Assembly (NCBI RefSeq): GCF_900119165.1
Contig: NZ_FPJG01000006.1
Span: 6,696,001 to 6,760,000, forward strand
Direction of reading: 5' to 3'
Length of the DNA stretch: 64,000 nucleotides
From: Amycolatopsis australiensis
GTDB taxonomy: Bacteria > Actinomycetota > Actinomycetes > Mycobacteriales > Pseudonocardiaceae
Below are positions 24,759 through 33,336 of this stretch, piece by piece (the first letter of the stretch is position 1; the number at the start of each line of letters is the position of its first letter). The notes beneath the pieces were generated by a model that saw nothing but the letters and a program-made list of their open reading frames with translations, did no database searches and had not been told where the DNA came from. Position numbers and translations under genes: made by a program.

Positions 24759-26333
24759 ATGCCCACCGCCCGCCGGCTCGCCCACGAGTTCCTGCACCGC
24801 CGTGGCCTGACCACGATCTTCGGCAACCCCGGCTCCAACGAGCTGCCGTTCCTCGCCGAGCTGCCCGAGGACTTCCGCTACGTCCTCGGCCTGCACGAAG
24901 GTGCCGTCGTCGGGATGGCCGACGGCTACGCCCAGGTGACCGGCCGCCCGGTGCTGGTCAACCTGCACGCCGCGGCCGGCTCGGGCAACGCGATGGGCGC
25001 GCTGACCAACGCCGTCTACTCCCGCTCTCCGCTGGTCCTCACCGCCGGCCAGCAGGTGCGCGCGGCCATCGGGATGGAGGCGATGCTCGCCAACGTCGAC
25101 GCCACGCAGCTCACGCGTCCCCTGGTCGGCTGGGCCGGCGAACCCAGCTGCGCCGCCGACGTCCCGCGGTCGCTCGCGCAGGCCGTGTTCGAAGCCGAGC
25201 TGCACCGGCGCCCGAGCTACCTCTCGGTGCCCTACGACGACTGGGCCGCCGAGCTCGGCCCCAACGCCGCCGTGACGCTCGATCGCGAGGTGCGCCGCGG
25301 GCTCAGCCCCAGCGCGGCCCAGCTCGACGACCTCGCCGCGAGCGTCGCCGCGGCGAAGAACCCCGCGCTCGTGCTCGGCGGCGACCTCGACGCGCTCGGG
25401 CTGTTCGACCGGGCCGTCGCCCTCGCCGAGCACCTCGGCGCGGCGACCTGGGTGGCCCCTTCGCCGCACCGGCTGCCCTTCCCCAACCGGCATCCCCTCT
25501 TCCGCGGCGTGCTGCCGGCCGGCATCGCGCCGATCTCGGCCGCGCTGACCGGGCACGACCTCGTCCTCGTCCTCGGCGCGCCGGTGTTCCGCTACCACCA
25601 GCACGTGCCCGGCGCGTACCTGCCGGACGGCACCCGGCTGGTCCAGGTGACCGACGACTTCGGTGCCGCGACGCGTGCGCCGATGGGCGAGGCGCTGGTC
25701 GCCGACCCGGCGCCGGTGCTCGAGGCGCTGCTGGCCAAGGTGCCCGCGAGGACGTCGGAGGACGGCTACGTCGCGAACCCGGAACCCCGGACCGGCGAAA
25801 CGGCGCTGCACCCGGAGCAGGTCTTCGCCGCCCTCCGCGACACGCAGGCCGGCGACACGCGCTACGTCGTCGAGTCGACGTCGACGAACGCGGCGTGGTG
25901 GCGGCAGCTGGACCTGCGCCGCGAAGGCTCGTACTTCTTCCCCGCCGCCGGCGGCCTCGGCTTCGGCCTGCCCGCCGCGGTCGGCGTGGCGATGGGCAGC
26001 CCGGAGCGCCCGGTCGTCGGCGTCATCGGCGACGGCTCGGCGAACTACGGCATCACGGCGTTGTGGACGGCGGCGCACTACCGCGTCCCGGTGACCTTCG
26101 TGATCCTCCGCAACGGCGTCTACGGCGCCCTGCGCTGGTTCGGCGAGCTGCTCGGGACGCCGGACGTGCCGGGCACGGAGATCCCCGGGCTCGACTTCAC
26201 GGCCATCGCGGCGGGCTACGGCGTCGAAGCCACCACCGTCACCGACGAAGACCACCTGCGCACCCAGCTCAAGACGACCCCGGACGGCCCGCGGCTGCTC
26301 CAGGTCGACACCGAACCGACCACACCGGAGTGA
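24759..26333 (+). CDS. mdlC: Benzoylformate decarboxylase
   Basis: 524 residues from ATG 24759 with GAGGAGGA upstream. It is a thiamine-diphosphate enzyme that converts benzoylformate to benzaldehyde and CO2 in the mandelate pathway. FGNPGSNE carries the active-site Ser expected near residue 26, GLHEGAVV carries the ThDP-activating Glu, and NLHAAAG carries the His near 70. The ThDP-binding motif starts at VIGDGSANYG (near 424). The downstream aldehyde dehydrogenase and aromatic-acid transporter support this assignment over other decarboxylases of the family. It ends 2 nt before the next gene. Confidence 0.88.
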   Translation: MPTARRLAHEFLHRRGLTTIFGNPGSNELPFLAELPEDFRYVLGLHEGAVVGMADGYAQVTGRPVLVNLHAAAGSGNAMGALTNAVYSRSPLVLTAGQQVRAAIGMEAMLANVDATQLTRPLVGWAGEPSCAADVPRSLAQAVFEAELHRRPSYLSVPYDDWAAELGPNAAVTLDREVRRGLSPSAAQLDDLAASVAAAKNPALVLGGDLDALGLFDRAVALAEHLGAATWVAPSPHRLPFPNRHPLFRGVLPAGIAPISAALTGHDLVLVLGAPVFRYHQHVPGAYLPDGTRLVQVTDDFGAATRAPMGEALVADPAPVLEALLAKVPARTSEDGYVANPEPRTGETALHPEQVFAALRDTQAGDTRYVVESTSTNAAWWRQLDLRREGSYFFPAAGGLGFGLPAAVGVAMGSPERPVVGVIGDGSANYGITALWTAAHYRVPVTFVILRNGVYGALRWFGELLGTPDVPGTEIPGLDFTAIAAGYGVEATTVTDEDHLRTQLKTTPDGPRLLQVDTEPTTPE

Positions 26334-26335
26334 TC

Positions 26336-27763
26336 ATGACCCTGCTCGACGACGAGTTCCTCGGCGGCACCGGCGGCACCCACGCGGTCGTCGAACCGGC
26401 GACCGGCGAAACCCTCGGCCACGTGGGCGTCGCGACGCCGGACGACGTCGCGAAGGCCGCCGAGACGGCCGCGAAGGCCCAGCGCGACTGGGCCCGGCGC
26501 AAGCCGGCCGAACGCGCCGCGGTGCTGCGCCGCGCCGGCGAGCTGTGGGAGACGCACGCCGCCGAAGTCCAGGAGTGGATCGTCCGCGAAGCCGGTTCGA
26601 CGCGGCCCAAGGCCGGGATCGAGACGGAGATGGCCGCCGGGATCTGCTTCGAGGCCGCGGCCCTGCCCACCCATCCCCTCGGCGAGGTGCTGAGCACCGG
26701 CGAACCCCGCTGGTCGCTGGCCCGGCGCGGGCCGGCCGGGGTGGTCTCGGTGATCTCGCCGTTCAATTTCCCGCTCATCCTGGCGATCCGCTCGGTCGCG
26801 CCCGCCCTGGCGCTCGGCAACGCCGTGCTGCTCAAGCCGGACCTGCGCACCGCGGTGTCCGGCGGCGTGAGCATCCTGCGCGTGTTCGAGGCGGCCGGGC
26901 TGCCCGAAGGGCTGCTGCACCTGCTGCCCGGGGACGCCGCCGTCGGCGCGGCGGTCGTCGACGCGCCGGAGGTGTCGGTGGTGTCGTTCACCGGCTCGAC
27001 CGCGGCCGGGCGCAAGGTCGGCGAAGCCGCCGCGCGCTCGCTCAAGCGCGTGCACCTGGAGCTGGGCGGGAACAACGCGCTGGTCGTGCTGCCCGGCGCC
27101 GACGTCGCCAAGGCGGCGTCCGCCGGCGCGTTCGGGTCCTTCCTGCACCAGGGCCAGATCTGCATGACCACCGGCCGCCACCTCGTGCACGAGTCCCAGG
27201 TGGACGCCTACGTCGAAGCTCTGGCCGGGAAGGCGCGGCGGCTGCCCGTCGGCAACCCGGCCACCGGGGACGTCGCGCTCGGCCCGATCATCGACGACCG
27301 GCAGCTCGCGCACGTCACCGACGTCGTCGACCGCAGCGTCGCGGCGGGCGCACGGGTACTGGCGGGCGGGAAGCCGGACGCGCCGTTCTACCCGCCGACC
27401 GTCCTCTTCGGACTCGACGACACGACGCCGGCGTGGCGCGAGGAGATCTTCGGGCCGGTCGCGCCGGTGCGGGCCTACCGCGACCTCGACGAGGCCGCCC
27501 GGCTGGTCAACGACTCCGAGTACGGCCTGTCGGTCGGCATCCTCGGCGACGTCGGCACGGCGATGACGCTGGCCGACCAGGTCCGCTCGGGCAAGGTGCA
27601 CATCAACGAGCAGACGGTCGGCGACGAGCCGACCGCTCCGTTCGGCGGCGTCGGCGACTCGGGCAACGGCTCCCGCTTCGGCGGCGCGCAGGCCAACATC
27701 GAGGCCTTCACCGAGACGCAGTGGCTGACCGTCCGCGCGGAAATCGCGGGCTACCCCTTCTGA
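26336..27763 (+). CDS. Aldehyde dehydrogenase (probable benzaldehyde dehydrogenase)
   Basis: 475 residues from ATG 26336, two bases after the decarboxylase stop. NAD(P)-dependent ALDH fold: VISPFNFPL, the glycine motif FTGSTAAGRKV, the general base in LELGGNNA, the catalytic Cys in HQGQICMTT (near 278), and EEIFGPVAPV. Context suggests oxidation of benzaldehyde, made by the preceding enzyme, to benzoate. Substrate identity is inferred from operon position. Confidence 0.88.
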   Translation: MTLLDDEFLGGTGGTHAVVEPATGETLGHVGVATPDDVAKAAETAAKAQRDWARRKPAERAAVLRRAGELWETHAAEVQEWIVREAGSTRPKAGIETEMAAGICFEAAALPTHPLGEVLSTGEPRWSLARRGPAGVVSVISPFNFPLILAIRSVAPALALGNAVLLKPDLRTAVSGGVSILRVFEAAGLPEGLLHLLPGDAAVGAAVVDAPEVSVVSFTGSTAAGRKVGEAAARSLKRVHLELGGNNALVVLPGADVAKAASAGAFGSFLHQGQICMTTGRHLVHESQVDAYVEALAGKARRLPVGNPATGDVALGPIIDDRQLAHVTDVVDRSVAAGARVLAGGKPDAPFYPPTVLFGLDDTTPAWREEIFGPVAPVRAYRDLDEAARLVNDSEYGLSVGILGDVGTAMTLADQVRSGKVHINEQTVGDEPTAPFGGVGDSGNGSRFGGAQANIEAFTETQWLTVRAEIAGYPF

Positions 27764-27783
27764 GAACCCCTAGGAGTACGGCA

Positions 27784-29010
27784 ATGACGACGTCTCCCGC
27801 CCGTCCCGTGTGGACGGCGGTCCTCTGCTGGCTGACCGTCCTGCTCGAGGGCTACGACCTGGTCGCGCTCGGCGCCACCATCCCGACCCTGCTCAAGACC
27901 GGCCACCTCGGCTTCACCGCGGCCGGCGCGACCGCGGTGGCCACGGTGTCGCTGATCGGCGTGGCCGTCGGCGCGGCCTGCCTCGGCCCGCTCACCGACC
28001 GGTTCGGCCGCCGCATGATGCTCATCGGCTCGGTCCTGCTGTTCTCGCTGTTCACCCTGCTGACGCCGCTGGCGCCGAACGTCGCGACCTTCGGCGTCTT
28101 CCGGTTCGTCGCCGGGCTCGGCCTCGGCGCGTGCATGCCGGTGGCGCTCACCGTGATGTCGGAGAACCTGCCCGCGCGGCGGCGCGCCAGCGCCAGCACG
28201 TTCACCATGACCGGCTACCACGTCGGCGCGGTGCTGACCTCGGTCCTCGCGCTGGTGGTGCACGAGAACTGGCACTGGCTGTTCTACGGCGGCGGGATCG
28301 TCGGCCTGCTGGCCGTGCCGCTGATGTGGTGGCGCCTGCCGGAGTCGGCCGCCTACCTCGCGGCCAAGGAGGAGCCGCCCGCCGAGCGCGTCGGGCTGAA
28401 GGACCTGCTGGGCGCGCGGTTCCGGCGGATCAGCATCGCCGTGTGGACCGGGTCGTTCATGGGGCTGCTGCTGGTCTACGGGCTCAACACCTGGCTGCCG
28501 CAGCTGATGCGCACCGCCGGCTACCCGATCTCGACGTCGATCACGCTGCTGCTGGTGCTCAACGTCGGCGCGGTGCTCGGCCTGGTGCTGGCGGGCACGA
28601 TCGCCGACCGGTTCGGCATCCGGCCGATCGCCCGGATCTGGTTCGGCGCGGGCGCGGTGCTGCTCGCGGCGCTGAGCCTGAAGATCGGCAACGCGTTCGT
28701 GCTCAACGCGGTCGTGCTGCTGACCGGCGTGTTCGTGTTCTCGGCGCAGGTGCTGATCTACGGGTACGTCGCGCACGCGTTCCCGGCGCAGGCCCGCGGC
28801 ACCGCGCTCGGGCTGACGTCGGCGGTCGGGCGGCTCGGCTCGATCCTCGGGCCGTTCGTCACCGGCGCGCTGGTCACCGCCGGCGTCGCCTATCCGTGGG
28901 GCTTCTACTTCTTCGCCGTCGTCGCCGCGCTGGGCCTGGTCGCCGTGCTGATGCTGCGCGGCGAGCCGCGTGGGTCGGCGGAGCGGTTGACCTCCGTGTC
29001 GGCCGGGTAG
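27784..29010 (+). CDS. MFS transporter, aromatic acid:H+ symporter type
   Basis: 408 residues from ATG 27784 with AGGAG upstream. Twelve hydrophobic helices; the signature ..LEGYDLVALGATIPTLL.. in helix 1 and GPLTDRFGRRMM in the first loop mark the AAHS family (benzoate, 4-hydroxybenzoate carriers). It is the third gene of the mdlC operon, so it probably imports mandelate, benzoylformate or benzoate. Confidence 0.88.
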   Translation: MTTSPARPVWTAVLCWLTVLLEGYDLVALGATIPTLLKTGHLGFTAAGATAVATVSLIGVAVGAACLGPLTDRFGRRMMLIGSVLLFSLFTLLTPLAPNVATFGVFRFVAGLGLGACMPVALTVMSENLPARRRASASTFTMTGYHVGAVLTSVLALVVHENWHWLFYGGGIVGLLAVPLMWWRLPESAAYLAAKEEPPAERVGLKDLLGARFRRISIAVWTGSFMGLLLVYGLNTWLPQLMRTAGYPISTSITLLLVLNVGAVLGLVLAGTIADRFGIRPIARIWFGAGAVLLAALSLKIGNAFVLNAVVLLTGVFVFSAQVLIYGYVAHAFPAQARGTALGLTSAVGRLGSILGPFVTGALVTAGVAYPWGFYFFAVVAALGLVAVLMLRGEPRGSAERLTSVSAG

Positions 29011-29019
29011 CCGGAGGGG

Positions 29020-29181
29020 ATGACCCAGCCTCACGACGAAGTCGGCGAAGAGGACTCGAGCGGCAACCGCATCGAAGAGCCCCCTCGCCGCGAAGAATCC
29101 GACACGCCGCTGGAAGACGAAGAAGCTCGTGCGAAGCCGGGGCACCCCGCTTCGCACGAGAACTTCCGCGGCAGCGACTAG
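29020..29181 (+). CDS. Small acidic protein
   Basis: 53 residues from ATG 29020 with GGAGGGG upstream. Very rich in Glu, Asp and Arg, with no hydrophobic core, hence probably disordered. No family recognised. It follows the transporter by 9 nt and converges on another small gene, overlapping it by 4 nt. Confidence 0.55.
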   Translation: MTQPHDEVGEEDSSGNRIEEPPRREESDTPLEDEEARAKPGHPASHENFRGSD

Positions 29182-29351
29182 ACCGTGTCCTCCGGCCGCC
29201 GCCGGCCCAGCGTCGCTTCGGGGTGCTCGGTCCGGCGGTCGGAGTCGCGCAGGACCTCGCGGGCCTGGGCCTCGGGGTCCGCGCTGTCGACGGCCTGCTC
29301 TTCGGGCAGCAGCTCGGCCCGGGTCTCGGTCCGGTCAGGTGTGTCGTCCAT
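29178..29351 (-). CDS. Small charged protein
   Basis: 57 residues from ATG 29351. Highly charged ([18 protein letters not shown], then [17 protein letters not shown]) and likely disordered. No family recognised. It lies between the DUF6480 membrane protein and the small acidic gene. Coding status rests on composition only. Confidence 0.5.
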   Translation of the reverse strand: MDDTPDRTETRAELLPEEQAVDSADPEAQAREVLRDSDRRTEHPEATLGRRRPEDTV

Positions 29352-29380
29352 GTCCCGCTGGTACCCGCTCGCGCGCCGGC

Positions 29381-29617
29381 TCAGACACCGCTCAGCCAGC
29401 CGAAGGCCAGCGCGACGATCAGGGCCGCCACCATCAGCACGAGCACGCCGGTGAGCACCAGCCACAGCACCGGTGTGGTCTTGGACGGCATCGGCTGCGG
29501 GTGCGACAGGCCGGACGTCTGCGCGGAGTCGGGTGGCGTGCTGCCCGGCGGCACGCCACCCCCGGCCTCGAGGTCCGGTGTCCGGCGCGGGTCCGGATCC
29601 GGGGGCTGGGCGGTCAT
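29381..29617 (-). CDS. DUF6480-type small membrane protein
   Basis: 78 residues. A Pro/Gly-rich N-terminus of about 45 residues ([13 protein letters not shown]) precedes one transmembrane helix ([20 protein letters not shown]). This matches the small DUF6480 actinobacterial family, as I recall it. Function unknown. Confidence 0.7.
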   Translation of the reverse strand: MTAQPPDPDPRRTPDLEAGGGVPPGSTPPDSAQTSGLSHPQPMPSKTTPVLWLVLTGVLVLMVAALIVALAFGWLSGV

Positions 29618-29680
29618 GGCAGGGTCCTTCCGTCGCGGGGCGGCTCCCGTGCCGGGTGCCCGGCGGCGATGCGGTCAAAC

Positions 29681-30289
29681 TCAGTCCTTCGCCCGGCGGT
29701 TGCCCGCCGCGTCGCGCCGGAGCCGGTCGGTCTGCTCGGAGATTTCGCCGAGCTGGCGCGCCAGGCCCGCGTGGGCGTCGGTCAGGTGGGCCCGCGCCGC
29801 CGCCAATGGCGGCAGCAGCGTCGCCGGGTCGTCGTCGCCGAGTGCCGCCCCGATCCGGTCCGCGCTCTCCTGGGCGGCGGGCCCGAGCCCGTCCAGCGCG
29901 CTGACCCGGCCGGCCAGCTGGCGCAGGATGGCGGAGTTGCGCCGGGCCCAGTCGGCCACCGCCCGGTCGCCCGCGCGGCGGCCGCGTTCGGCGTCGACCC
30001 GGGCCTCGCCCGTCTTCTCCCCCGTGTCCGAGGGCTGCAGCCGCAGGTAACGCCGTTCCGCGGCCTGGCGGCTCGCGACGCCCAGCGCCGGGGCCAGCGC
30101 CACCCAGCTCGCGCCCGCCGCCCGGGCGGCGGTGATCAGCTCCGGCTCCCAGCCGGCGATCTGCTCCCGCAGCGTGCGCAGGCCGGCGAGCGCGGTCAGC
30201 AGCTGGTCCTGGTCCGCCGAACCGGCGCGGGCGGCCGTGACCACCTCGTGGAGCCGGCGCACCGCGCCGACCGGGTCGCTTTCGTCCAT
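29681..30289 (-). CDS. Putative regulator divergent from hsp20 (HSP18-regulator type)
   Basis: 202 residues, mostly helical and Ala/Arg-rich. Residues about 45-85 form an HTH-like segment ([20 protein letters not shown], then [12 protein letters not shown]). Similar proteins beside hsp18/hsp20 genes in Streptomyces and Amycolatopsis are annotated as HSP18 transcriptional regulators. It is divergent from the Hsp20 gene across about 105 bp, consistent with control of that gene. Confidence 0.72.
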   Translation of the reverse strand: MDESDPVGAVRRLHEVVTAARAGSADQDQLLTALAGLRTLREQIAGWEPELITAARAAGASWVALAPALGVASRQAAERRYLRLQPSDTGEKTGEARVDAERGRRAGDRAVADWARRNSAILRQLAGRVSALDGLGPAAQESADRIGAALGDDDPATLLPPLAAARAHLTDAHAGLARQLGEISEQTDRLRRDAAGNRRAKD

Positions 30290-30357
30290 CTGTCATCCTT
30301 TCGACGACCTACTTCTTGTCATCGTTCTGACGACATGCTAGAACAGAACCGCGTATT

Positions 30358-30369
30358 GACACCAGTGTC
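30358..30369. promoter_or_regulatory. GACAC-CA-GTGTC palindrome before hsp20
   Basis: A perfect 5-2-5 inverted repeat overlaps a TTGACA (30356..30361) that could serve as a -35 element, 26 bp upstream of the hsp20 start. Candidate operator for the divergent regulator. Confidence 0.35.
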
Positions 30370-30394
30370 GTCGAGCTCCTGGAGGTGGATCCCG

Positions 30395-30835
30395 ATGTTG
30401 ATGCGCACCGACCCGTTCCGCGACTTCGACCGGTTCGCCCAGCAGGTGTTCGGCGCCGCGACGCCCGGTACGTGGTCGAAGCCGGCTCCGATGCCGATGG
30501 ACGCCTACCGCGCCGGGGACCAGTTCGTGATCTGCTTCGACCTGCCCGGCGTCGACCCCGGTGCCATCGAGCTGGACGTCGAGCGCAACGTCCTCACCGT
30601 GAAGGCCGAACGCCGTCCCCTGCCGACCGACGGCGACGTTCAGCTGCAGGTTTCCGAGCGGCGGCTCGGCGTGTTCTCCCGCCAGCTCTTCCTCGGCGAC
30701 ACCCTCGACGCCGACCACATCACCGCCGACTACGACGCCGGTGTGCTGACCGTCCGCATCCCGGTCGCCGAAAAGGCGAAGCCGCGCCGCATCGAGGTCA
30801 CCGGCAGCGGCGAGCAGCGCGAAATCAAGGCCTGA
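30395..30835 (+). CDS. Hsp20/alpha-crystallin small heat-shock protein
   Basis: 146 residues from ATG 30395 with GGAGGT upstream. The N-terminus [17 protein letters not shown] and the central alpha-crystallin domain are typical: [27 protein letters not shown], and the conserved FSRQLFLG and [11 protein letters not shown] segments. It is an ATP-independent chaperone that forms oligomers and holds unfolding proteins. A strong hairpin terminator follows. Confidence 0.93.
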   Translation: MLMRTDPFRDFDRFAQQVFGAATPGTWSKPAPMPMDAYRAGDQFVICFDLPGVDPGAIELDVERNVLTVKAERRPLPTDGDVQLQVSERRLGVFSRQLFLGDTLDADHITADYDAGVLTVRIPVAEKAKPRRIEVTGSGEQREIKA

Positions 30836-30845
30836 GCACGCAAGC

Positions 30846-30873
30846 GGCGGGGCCCGGCAGTCCCGGCCCCGCC
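30846..30873. terminator. Bidirectional hairpin between hsp20 and ddn-like genes
   Basis: GGCGGGGCC (30846..30854) pairs perfectly with GGCCCCGCC (30865..30873) around a 10-nt loop, placed between two convergent genes. GC-rich, without a T-run, as is common in actinobacteria. Confidence 0.65.
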
Positions 30874-30876
30874 CGC

Positions 30877-31323
30877 TCACGCCGGGTCGACGCGGAACAC
30901 CGCGATGCGCTCGGCCGCCGCGGCGACGGCGTCCGGGGTCGGCGCGTCCGCGAGACCGGTCGTCACCAGCCGCTTCCCCACGCTCGCCGGGCTGGTCGCC
31001 ACCAGCTCACGCAGGAGCGGGCGCCGATCCTCCACCGGCACCTCGGTGAGCCGCGCGGCCGCCGTGCGCCGGCCGCGGGTGAGCGTCACCTCGCCCGCCG
31101 CCCGGGCGTTCGCGACCCAGGCCGCCTTCGGATAGGCCTGGAAGATGTAGCGGCCGCCGTCGATCGGGATGACCGCGATCGGGAACGTCCGCGGCACACC
31201 GGTGCGCCGCCCGCGCACGGTGAGCAGCTGCATCGGGCCGAAGGCGATCCCCAGCCGCTGGAGCCCCACGACGATCTTGTTCCCCGCGTTGACCATCCGC
31301 CGGTAGTTCTGCGCTGTTGTCAT
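30877..31323 (-). CDS. Ddn-like F420-dependent oxidoreductase (nitroreductase/deazaflavin family)
   Basis: 148 residues from ATG 31323; upstream in-frame starts would overlap the palindrome at 31341. It is the short split-barrel of the Ddn/DUF385 family: LLTVRGRRTGVPRTFPIAVI, YIFQAYPKAAWVANARA, and GEVTLTRGRRTAAARL. These proteins use deazaflavin F420 to reduce quinones or nitro compounds in mycobacteria and relatives. Substrate unknown. Confidence 0.85.
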   Translation of the reverse strand: MTTAQNYRRMVNAGNKIVVGLQRLGIAFGPMQLLTVRGRRTGVPRTFPIAVIPIDGGRYIFQAYPKAAWVANARAAGEVTLTRGRRTAAARLTEVPVEDRRPLLRELVATSPASVGKRLVTTGLADAPTPDAVAAAAERIAVFRVDPA

Positions 31324-31340
31324 GCCGCCGACGGTACACC

Positions 31341-31365
31341 AGATCATATGAGTTTCATATGATCT
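31341..31365. promoter_or_regulatory. Perfect 11-bp-arm palindrome upstream of ddn-like gene
   Basis: AGATCATATGA, GTT, TCATATGATCT. It is strikingly AT-rich against the surrounding sequence and lies 18 bp upstream of the ddn-like start. Size and symmetry suit a TetR- or MarR-type operator, but no such gene adjoins it. Confidence 0.65.
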
Positions 31366-31383
31366 GTGAGTCGTATTTTTCGC

Positions 31384-31953
31384 TCACGCCCGGCGGCCGA
31401 GGAAGGCCAGCAGCCGCGTCTGCTCGTCGGCCCCCGCGGGCGCGTCGAGTTCGGGACCGAAGAAGCCGGGACGGCGCACGACGTTCGCGCGCGCCCAGTC
31501 GAAGGCCACCGCGACCAGGTCCGGCTCGAGGCGCACGTCCTGGCCGGTGGCCGAGCCGATGTCCCACCGGTGCGCGACGAGGTCGGTGATCAGCAACGTG
31601 ACGACACCGGCCAGCGGGATGTCGCCGAGCCCCGGCAGCGTGATCCGGTGGTGCAGTGCCTCTTCGGTCAGCGTCGCGGCGGACGCCGCCCGCGCGGCCC
31701 GCCACGTCGCGACGGGGTCCGCTCCGGCCAGCACGGCGGGGTGCGGTGCGCCCGGGGCGCCGGCCGTCTCGGCGTAGTGCTCGCCGGTGGCCCACGCCGC
31801 CAGCTGGTGCTGGCCCCAGACGACGTGCCCGGCGACGTCCCGCACCGACCACTCCGCACACGCCGAAGGCGCGTCCCACCGGTCGGCGGGCACCGCCGCC
31901 AGCACCGTGCCGAACCCGTCCTGCGCGCGCCGGTACAAGTCCATCGTGTCCAT
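31384..31953 (-). CDS. TIGR03086-family DinB-like metal-binding protein
   Basis: 189 residues. The N-terminal helix bundle has CAEWSVRDVAGHVVWGQHQLAAW, with the His residues of the DinB/maleylpyruvate-isomerase-like metal site. A third ligand candidate is in DLVAHRWDIG. TIGR03086 proteins are common in actinobacteria and are thought to be thiol-dependent (mycothiol or bacillithiol) enzymes. The specific reaction is unknown. Confidence 0.82.
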   Translation of the reverse strand: MDTMDLYRRAQDGFGTVLAAVPADRWDAPSACAEWSVRDVAGHVVWGQHQLAAWATGEHYAETAGAPGAPHPAVLAGADPVATWRAARAASAATLTEEALHHRITLPGLGDIPLAGVVTLLITDLVAHRWDIGSATGQDVRLEPDLVAVAFDWARANVVRRPGFFGPELDAPAGADEQTRLLAFLGRRA

Positions 31954-32054
31954 TTCGCTCCTTCGCCGAGGTGGTGTGTCCCCTCGAGGACGAACGGAAG
32001 CGGCCGGGCTCGACAGTTGACCCTGACACCGTGTCAGGCGCTATCCCCGGTGCC

Positions 32055-33329
32055 ATGACGTTCTTCCGCACCGCCATCGAGGTCGCCGCGGACATCCGCC
32101 GGGGCGCGCTCTCGGCCCGTGAGCTGACCGAAGGGCTCCTCGCCCGCATCGACGCTTCCGACGTCAACGCCGTCGTCGCGACCCGCCGCGACTTCGCCCT
32201 CGAAGCCGCTTCGCAAGCCGATCAGGCCGTCGCGCGCGGCGACGACGTCGGGCCGCTGCACGGCGTCCCGATGACGATCAAGGACGCCTTCGCCGTGGCC
32301 GGAATGGCCACGACCTGGGGCGAGCCGGCGTTCGCGGACTGCGTCGCCGACCAGGACGCCGCGGTCGTTTCGCGGCTGCGGGCGGCCGGGGCGATCATCG
32401 TGGGCAAGTCGAACGTGCACCGCATGCTCGCCGATTTCGGGCGGACGGCGAACCCGATCCACGGACGGACCGTCAACCCGAGGGACGCCACGCGGACGCC
32501 GGGCGGCTCGAGCGGCGGGGCCGCGGCCGCGCTGGCGGCCGGGCTGTCCTTTGCGGAGTACGGGTCGGACCTCGTCGGCTCGATCCGGATCCCGGCGGCG
32601 TACTGCGGCGTCTACGGCCTCAAGCCGACGCCGGGAACCGTGCCGCTGCGGGGCTTCCGGCCGCCGGGGCCGGTCGCGCCCGGCGGCCGGGAGTTCCCGT
32701 CGGCGGTCGGCCCGCTGGCCCGGTCGGCCGCCGACCTGCGGCTCGCGCTGGCGGTCACCGGCGGGCCGCTGCGGCCGTCCCGGCGTTCCCGGCTCGGGGA
32801 GTTCCGCGTCGGCGTCGTGCTCGACGATCCGGCCTGCCCGGTGACCGGCGACGTCGGGGCGGCGCTGTCGGACGCGGCCGACGCGCTGGCCCGCGCGGGA
32901 GTCCGGATCCGCGAAGGCTGGCCGGACGGCGTCGACCCGGCCGCGCAGGCGGCGGCGTTCGGCTTCCAGGTCGAGTGGTTCTTCGCCGCGCAAGAAGGCC
33001 GTGAACCGGACGGCGCCGCGGAGCAGGAACGGCGGCGGGCGGCGTTGACCGCGGCGTGGGACCGGTTCTTCGGCGAGGCCGACGTCTTCCTCTGCCCGGC
33101 GGTGTTCACGACCGCGATGCGGCACGACGACCGGTACCGCTACGACGACCAGCCGTTCTGGATCGCGCAGGCGTCGCTGCCGGGGCTGCCGGCGGTGAGC
33201 GCGCCGGTCGGCGGCCCGCTGCCGGCCGGTCTGCAGGTGATCGGCCCGGCGCACGAGGACGACACGGCGATCACGTTCGCCGAGCGGGCCGCGGACGTCG
33301 TCGGCGGATTCGTCCCGCCTGCGGAATGA
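32055..33329 (+). CDS. Amidase (amidase-signature family)
   Basis: 424 residues from ATG 32055. The Ser-Ser-Lys triad is visible: Lys in PMTIKDAFAV (near 76), the cis-Ser in TPGGSSGGAAAAL (near 152) and the nucleophile Ser in GSDLVGSIRIPAAYCG (near 177; the usual T-G pair is L-V here). Hydrolyses an amide bond; substrate unknown. It is followed after 7 nt by a MerR gene, which may regulate it. Confidence 0.9.
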   Translation: MTFFRTAIEVAADIRRGALSARELTEGLLARIDASDVNAVVATRRDFALEAASQADQAVARGDDVGPLHGVPMTIKDAFAVAGMATTWGEPAFADCVADQDAAVVSRLRAAGAIIVGKSNVHRMLADFGRTANPIHGRTVNPRDATRTPGGSSGGAAAALAAGLSFAEYGSDLVGSIRIPAAYCGVYGLKPTPGTVPLRGFRPPGPVAPGGREFPSAVGPLARSAADLRLALAVTGGPLRPSRRSRLGEFRVGVVLDDPACPVTGDVGAALSDAADALARAGVRIREGWPDGVDPAAQAAAFGFQVEWFFAAQEGREPDGAAEQERRRAALTAAWDRFFGEADVFLCPAVFTTAMRHDDRYRYDDQPFWIAQASLPGLPAVSAPVGGPLPAGLQVIGPAHEDDTAITFAERAADVVGGFVPPAE

Positions 33330-33336
33330 TCGGGCG

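Noticed and set aside
24672..27601. Long minus-strand frames of 527 and 461 codons
   Set aside because: Antisense to the benzoylformate decarboxylase and aldehyde dehydrogenase genes; only shadow composition.
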